Origin: Dentipellis sp. KUC8613
Taxonomy: Eukaryota; Basidiomycota; Agaricomycetes; Russulales; Hericiaceae
Assembly: GCA_002286715.1 (NCBI GenBank)
Contig: NSJX01000001.1
Coordinates: 2,133,898 to 2,197,897, forward strand
DNA length: 64,000 nt
Reading direction: 5' to 3'
How positions within the stretch are numbered: the stretch's first letter is position 1; each line of letters begins with the position of its first letter. The translations under genes and the position numbers were made by a program. The notes beneath the pieces are model-generated. The model did not search any database, was not told the origin of the DNA, and was given only the letters and a program-made list of their open reading frames with translations. Below, one piece after another: positions 60,171-64,000 of this stretch.

Positions 60171-61354
60171 ACTCTCCGTCCTCCCTCTTGTTCCATAGCC
60201 CGTCCGCGTTTCTGTTCCCGCCCGTTCCGTGTATCCCTGTCTCGTCTCGTTCTTCGTCTCGTTCCTTCCTACCCTCTGTACGCCGATGCCTCGCCACGCC
60301 CAGAGCCATGCATGTGATGACCCTGTACACCCGCCCCACCCTGTACCCCCCGTCGCAGTCAGTGACTCCCCATCCCGTCTCAGGTGTACATATACAGCCT
60401 GCCTTCACAGTAACCCACAAAACGAACCCCCCAGCCCCGACCCCCGCCCGCGCCTTCACCTTCGTGTCCATACTCTTTCTTATTAAGTTAGTTAGTTAGT
60501 CTCGTTGTCTGTAGTTGATCCCATGTCTCCCTTCGAACTGTGGTATTAATTCGATTCGTGCCTGCGTATACTGTACATTGGCAGATGCTGCGCGCATGGG
60601 AACAAGATGCTGCGATGGGTAAGACGGACAGTGTATGTGAATCGATTGCAAGTATACTTGGACTGGCGCAGCTGCTGTGGGGAAGATGGAGCACAACATG
60701 CCCTGTACTGTACATCCCCAGAGAGAGCCTGAAACGCGTCCTACGGTCCTGAAGCCGCTGCGTTTGGATCAGTTGCCGTATCGGTGTCTCTGAGAATCAA
60801 AGCTAGGCAAGAGACAGCCTGAGATCGAGTACTGAATACGAGAAAGTGAGACGGTGTCGAGCGGGCTGACTGGAACTGCGGCGCGCGGACAGGATTGGGA
60901 TGGCTGCTCCACGGTGAGCTCGCCTTGTGCCATACCCCATAGACGCCCCTCCACCCCGCATACCACACACCCACACACCCACAACCTACACCCGCTGCAC
61001 ACAGGCCCAGGTGCGTCGCGATGCTGCCGATGTGCATGTAAGTGTACGACACTGACTGGACGACGACGGTGCCGGCGTGCTGCTTCGCCCAGGCCCAATC
61101 AGATTGAAATTGCCTGCTTGACTTCTGCGGCGCTTTCTGCTCAAGCTTGACCCACCTCCACCTCGCCGAGCTCCACCTGCTACCACCTCTCTACTCCATA
61201 TCCTCAGCTATAACCGATTGCTTTCTCGACCCTCGACTTCGACGCTTTCTTGTTTACTCGCGTGCATACCCGCATACATCCACCCTCCGTCGCCTTCACC
61301 TTCACCCACCCACCCACTTAACCACCTACACACTGCAACAGATCGACCCCAAGC
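60171..61354. other. Intergenic region
   Basis: About 1.2 kb: the NHP6 3' UTR (pyrimidine-rich) and the promoter of the oxysterol-binding gene. No gene or RNA is supported. Confidence 0.45.
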
Positions 61355-64000
61355 ATGGCATCCACACCCGCATCCTTCGACAACGAGCCCAGCGTGCGTA
61401 CCCTCCCGCCCTGCGCTATCCAGCATCTAGACCCAGACCCGCGCAACGGAGCACGAGTCCTGGTACTGATCCGCCCGATGCTGCCCCTTAGGCCGTCCCG
61501 AGCTCCCAGCGCTCCAGCTGGACCTCCTTTATCAAATCGTGCGTCCGCCCCGTCCTCTCCTCTCCTCCGCGCTTCTGGCCACTGAGACGAATGGCCCCTG
61601 TCTGCCTGACGTGATTTCCGACTTCCGACTCCCGACTCCCGACTCCCGACTGCCTGGATGCCGACGGTATGACGATGCGATGGTGTGCGTGTGCAGGCTG
61701 GCGTCGATGACGGGCGACCTGTCCTCCATGACCGCCCCGCCGTTCATCCTCTCCCCCGTCTCGCTCACCGAGTTCCCAGGTGCGTCCGCGGTCTCCCCTC
61801 TTCCCCCTCCCCTTCTTCTCCACCACCCACCACCTTCACCCCGCTACCCTTTCTGCCCCCTTTTCCATTTTCCATCCTGTGTTGTGTTCAATGTGCTGAT
61901 GCAGGTTTTGAATACTGGCAGCATACTGGTGCGAGCACCCCGAGCTCTTCGCCGCGATCCCGCACGCGAAGACGCCCGAGGCGCGCGCGCTCGCCGTGCT
62001 CAAGTGGTTCATCGTGCGTCCCCTCAGTCTCCCATCTCCTCCGCCCCTCCCTGATGCCCAGCGTGCTTCTGTGCTCCGTGTGTAGTGCACGCTCAAGGGA
62101 CAATATACCTCGCGAAATGAATTCATGGGCTCCGAAAAGAAGTGCGCATCCCTCCTCCCCCTGTCTTCTCTTCGTACTCGTACTGACTGACGCATATAGG
62201 CCGCTCAACCCCGTCCTCGGCGAGTACGTCCTCTTCCCTTCCTCCAATCTCCCACTCCCGGCGCCTACACGCGGCGGGGAGTAGGTGTGCAGTATGTGGC
62301 TGACGGCGGGCGCGCGCACAGGCTGTTCTACGGATACTGGCCGGACGAGTTCCACCGCGGGCAGACGAACCTCGTCGTCGAGCAGGTGTCGCACCACCCG
62401 CCGATCACCGCGTACTTCATCTCGAACCCGAGCAAGGGCCTCGTGCTGCAGGGCCATTCCGCGCAGAAGACGAGCTTTTCGGGTGCGTGCTTTCTTCCCT
62501 TTCTTCCCTTTTTACCCTCTTCCTCTCTCCCTCAGTCCCCTTCCATTTCCCTCCCCTTTGCCCATCTTCCCATCTTCCCACCTTCCCACCTTTTCTCTCT
62601 TTACGTGTAGCCGCGCACCTCTGTATCTTTCCCCCCATGTGCGCTCGACCCGACGCTGACTGCGTTACGCATATGCGCACACCCAGGCGGCAGCATCATC
62701 GTGCGCCAGATCGGCCACGCGATCCTCACGGTCAAGCTCCCGAGCGGCGAGCGCGAGGAGTACCTCATCACGCTCCCGCGCCTCCGCATCGACGGCCTGT
62801 GGTACGGCTCGCCGTACATCGAGCTCACCGAGACGTCGTACATACAGAGCTCGTCGGGCTGGCTGTCGACGGTGCGTCTGCCTGTCTTGATGAGCTGCTG
62901 GTTTGCTCACTTCTTTGCTCTTTTTTGGATGATCTGATATGTTGTGATGGGTGCTTGGTGCCTTGTCGAATACGTGTTGGACCTCGATTGTCGGATGTTG
63001 GGATGGTGGGTATGGGATACCACGGCGCGCTGCAGATCGAGTACAAAGGCAAAGGCTACTTCTCGGGCAAGTCGCACACGTACAAGGCGACGGTGACGCC
63101 GCCCGGCTCGAACAACATCGCGCACACGTTCGAGGGCCAGTGGAACGGCGTCAGCAAGAACGTCAAGACGGGCGCGGTGTTTACGGACGTGTCTGGTGGG
63201 AAGGAGGAGGTGCGCGGTTCCTCCCTTGACTCGTTCTATTTTTTGCTTGTTTGGTTGGTTGCTGTGGAACGCTTGCTGGTGGTGGCTCATGCGGTGGTGA
63301 GCTGAGTATATGCGTGTTGACCTGGCTATATGCGTGCCGGACCGCTCGTATGCGTTTCGACGCTCCAAATTTGCTTCATCTCCATCTCCGTCTTCGCATT
63401 GGCCGCACCGCACAAGCTAACGCATCTTGCACACAGGTGACAGTCGCGCCCGTCGACGACCAGGGCGAGTGGGAGAGCCGCAAGCTCTGGAAGCTCGTCG
63501 CCAAGGGCATCCGTGAGGGCGACTTTGAGAGCGCGAGCCGCGAGAAGTCCAAGATCGAGGTGCGCTGCTCTTCCTCACTTCCTCTGTCTTGCTCCATCCC
63601 TCTCCTCCTCCTCCCACTCTCTCCTTCCTCTGCCCAATTTGCTATAGGACATAAGAGAACGAAAATGCTGACGATGATACATCCAGAACGAGCAGCGCCA
63701 GCGGCGGCGCGACGAGGCGGCGGAGGGGACGACGTGGCAGCTGAAGCATTTCGTGCATGTGGACTCGGATCCGGACTGTGCGTCTCTTTCCTCTTTCCTC
63801 TTTCCTCTTTCCTCTTTCCTCTTTCCTCTTTCCTCTTCCCTCTTCTCTTCCGCTCTACTCTTTCTCTTTTCTCCGTGTTTTTGCATGCTAATGGCTGGCT
63901 GTGTGTATGTGTGATGCAGACGAGCGGCTCGGACGGCTGTTCAGGATCAACCCGCCCACGGAGGACGCGTACGTGTACCAGCACAACGGGCCCGTCATCA
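61355..64000 (+). CDS. KES1: Oxysterol-binding protein, KES1/OSH4-like (3' partial)
   Basis: Lipid-transfer protein that exchanges sterol and PI4P between membranes. It begins with a 13-codon exon, MASTPASFDNEPS. Further exons read [81 protein letters not shown] and LFYGYWPDEFHRG, then the family signature EQVSHHPPITAYF. IIVRQIGHAILTV, YLITLPRLRIDGLWYGSPYIEL, IEYKGKGYFSGKSHTY and RRDEAAEGTTWQLKHF follow. There is no PH or ankyrin domain, so it is the short KES1/OSH4 type. At least eleven exons, several only 20-40 nt long, with introns of 40-130 nt. The window ends within the final conserved part (RINPPTEDAYVYQ...), so the 3' end is missing. Confidence 0.93.
63780..63835. repeat. (CTCTTTC)n microsatellite inside an intron
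   Basis: About seven copies of a pyrimidine-only heptamer lie in a late intron of the oxysterol-binding gene, near its 5' splice site. It is non-coding. Confidence 0.9.

Overview
The window is nuclear DNA of a basidiomycete fungus, most likely a mushroom-forming Agaricomycete. The evidence is short GT-AG introns of about 45-65 nt in almost every gene, fungal housekeeping genes, and gene families (KDZ transposase with a CxC2 zinc cluster, TET/JBP dioxygenase, Tnp2-like transposase, a conserved basidiomycete secreted protein) typical of that group. Gene models were spliced by eye. Where I could place all exons, the summed CDS lengths are exact multiples of three.

Bases 1 to about 24,000 are repeat- and transposon-rich. 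A tandem array of about 98 bp (1-690) and a diverged array of about 100 bp (about 760-2,000) lead into a compact cluster: an unknown 378-aa gene (2529-3763, -), an apparently intact 1,176-aa KDZ transposase (3968-7921, -), a 377-aa TET/JBP-like 2-oxoglutarate/Fe(II) dioxygenase (8059-9343, -), and a divergent approximately 990-aa charged protein (9917-13258, +). On the right, short repeats carry the same CGGCATTA word in the opposite orientation (13437-13930). I read about 0.7-13.9 kb as one autonomous, possibly still active, KDZ-class element that carries its own putative 5-methylcytosine-oxidising enzyme. The transposase/dioxygenase pairing is known from fungi. The two accessory genes and the opposed CCGG-rich arrays are the parts I cannot match to anything described.

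From 14 to 24 kb come a cysteine-cluster/coiled-coil gene, a gene with repeated FSDV motifs, an orphan open frame without a start between 18-bp direct repeats, a tetranucleotide microsatellite, a 191-bp tandem array, and a C-terminally truncated Tnp2-like transposase divergent from a small unknown gene.

From 24 to 64 kb the DNA is gene-dense and GC-richer, with conserved genes: RTT106-like histone chaperone, DIM1 rRNA dimethylase, UbiA prenyltransferase, eIF2D/TMA64, two tandem dihydroflavonol-reductase-like SDRs, an AIM3/BBC1-like actin-patch protein, a kelch protein, a conserved secreted protein, an intron-containing tRNA-Lys(UUU), an unknown CPAC protein, an otubain, PUS3/DEG1 pseudouridine synthase, an NHP6-like HMG-box protein and a KES1/OSH4-like oxysterol-binding protein cut by the window end. 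These are independent housekeeping genes and show no pathway clustering.
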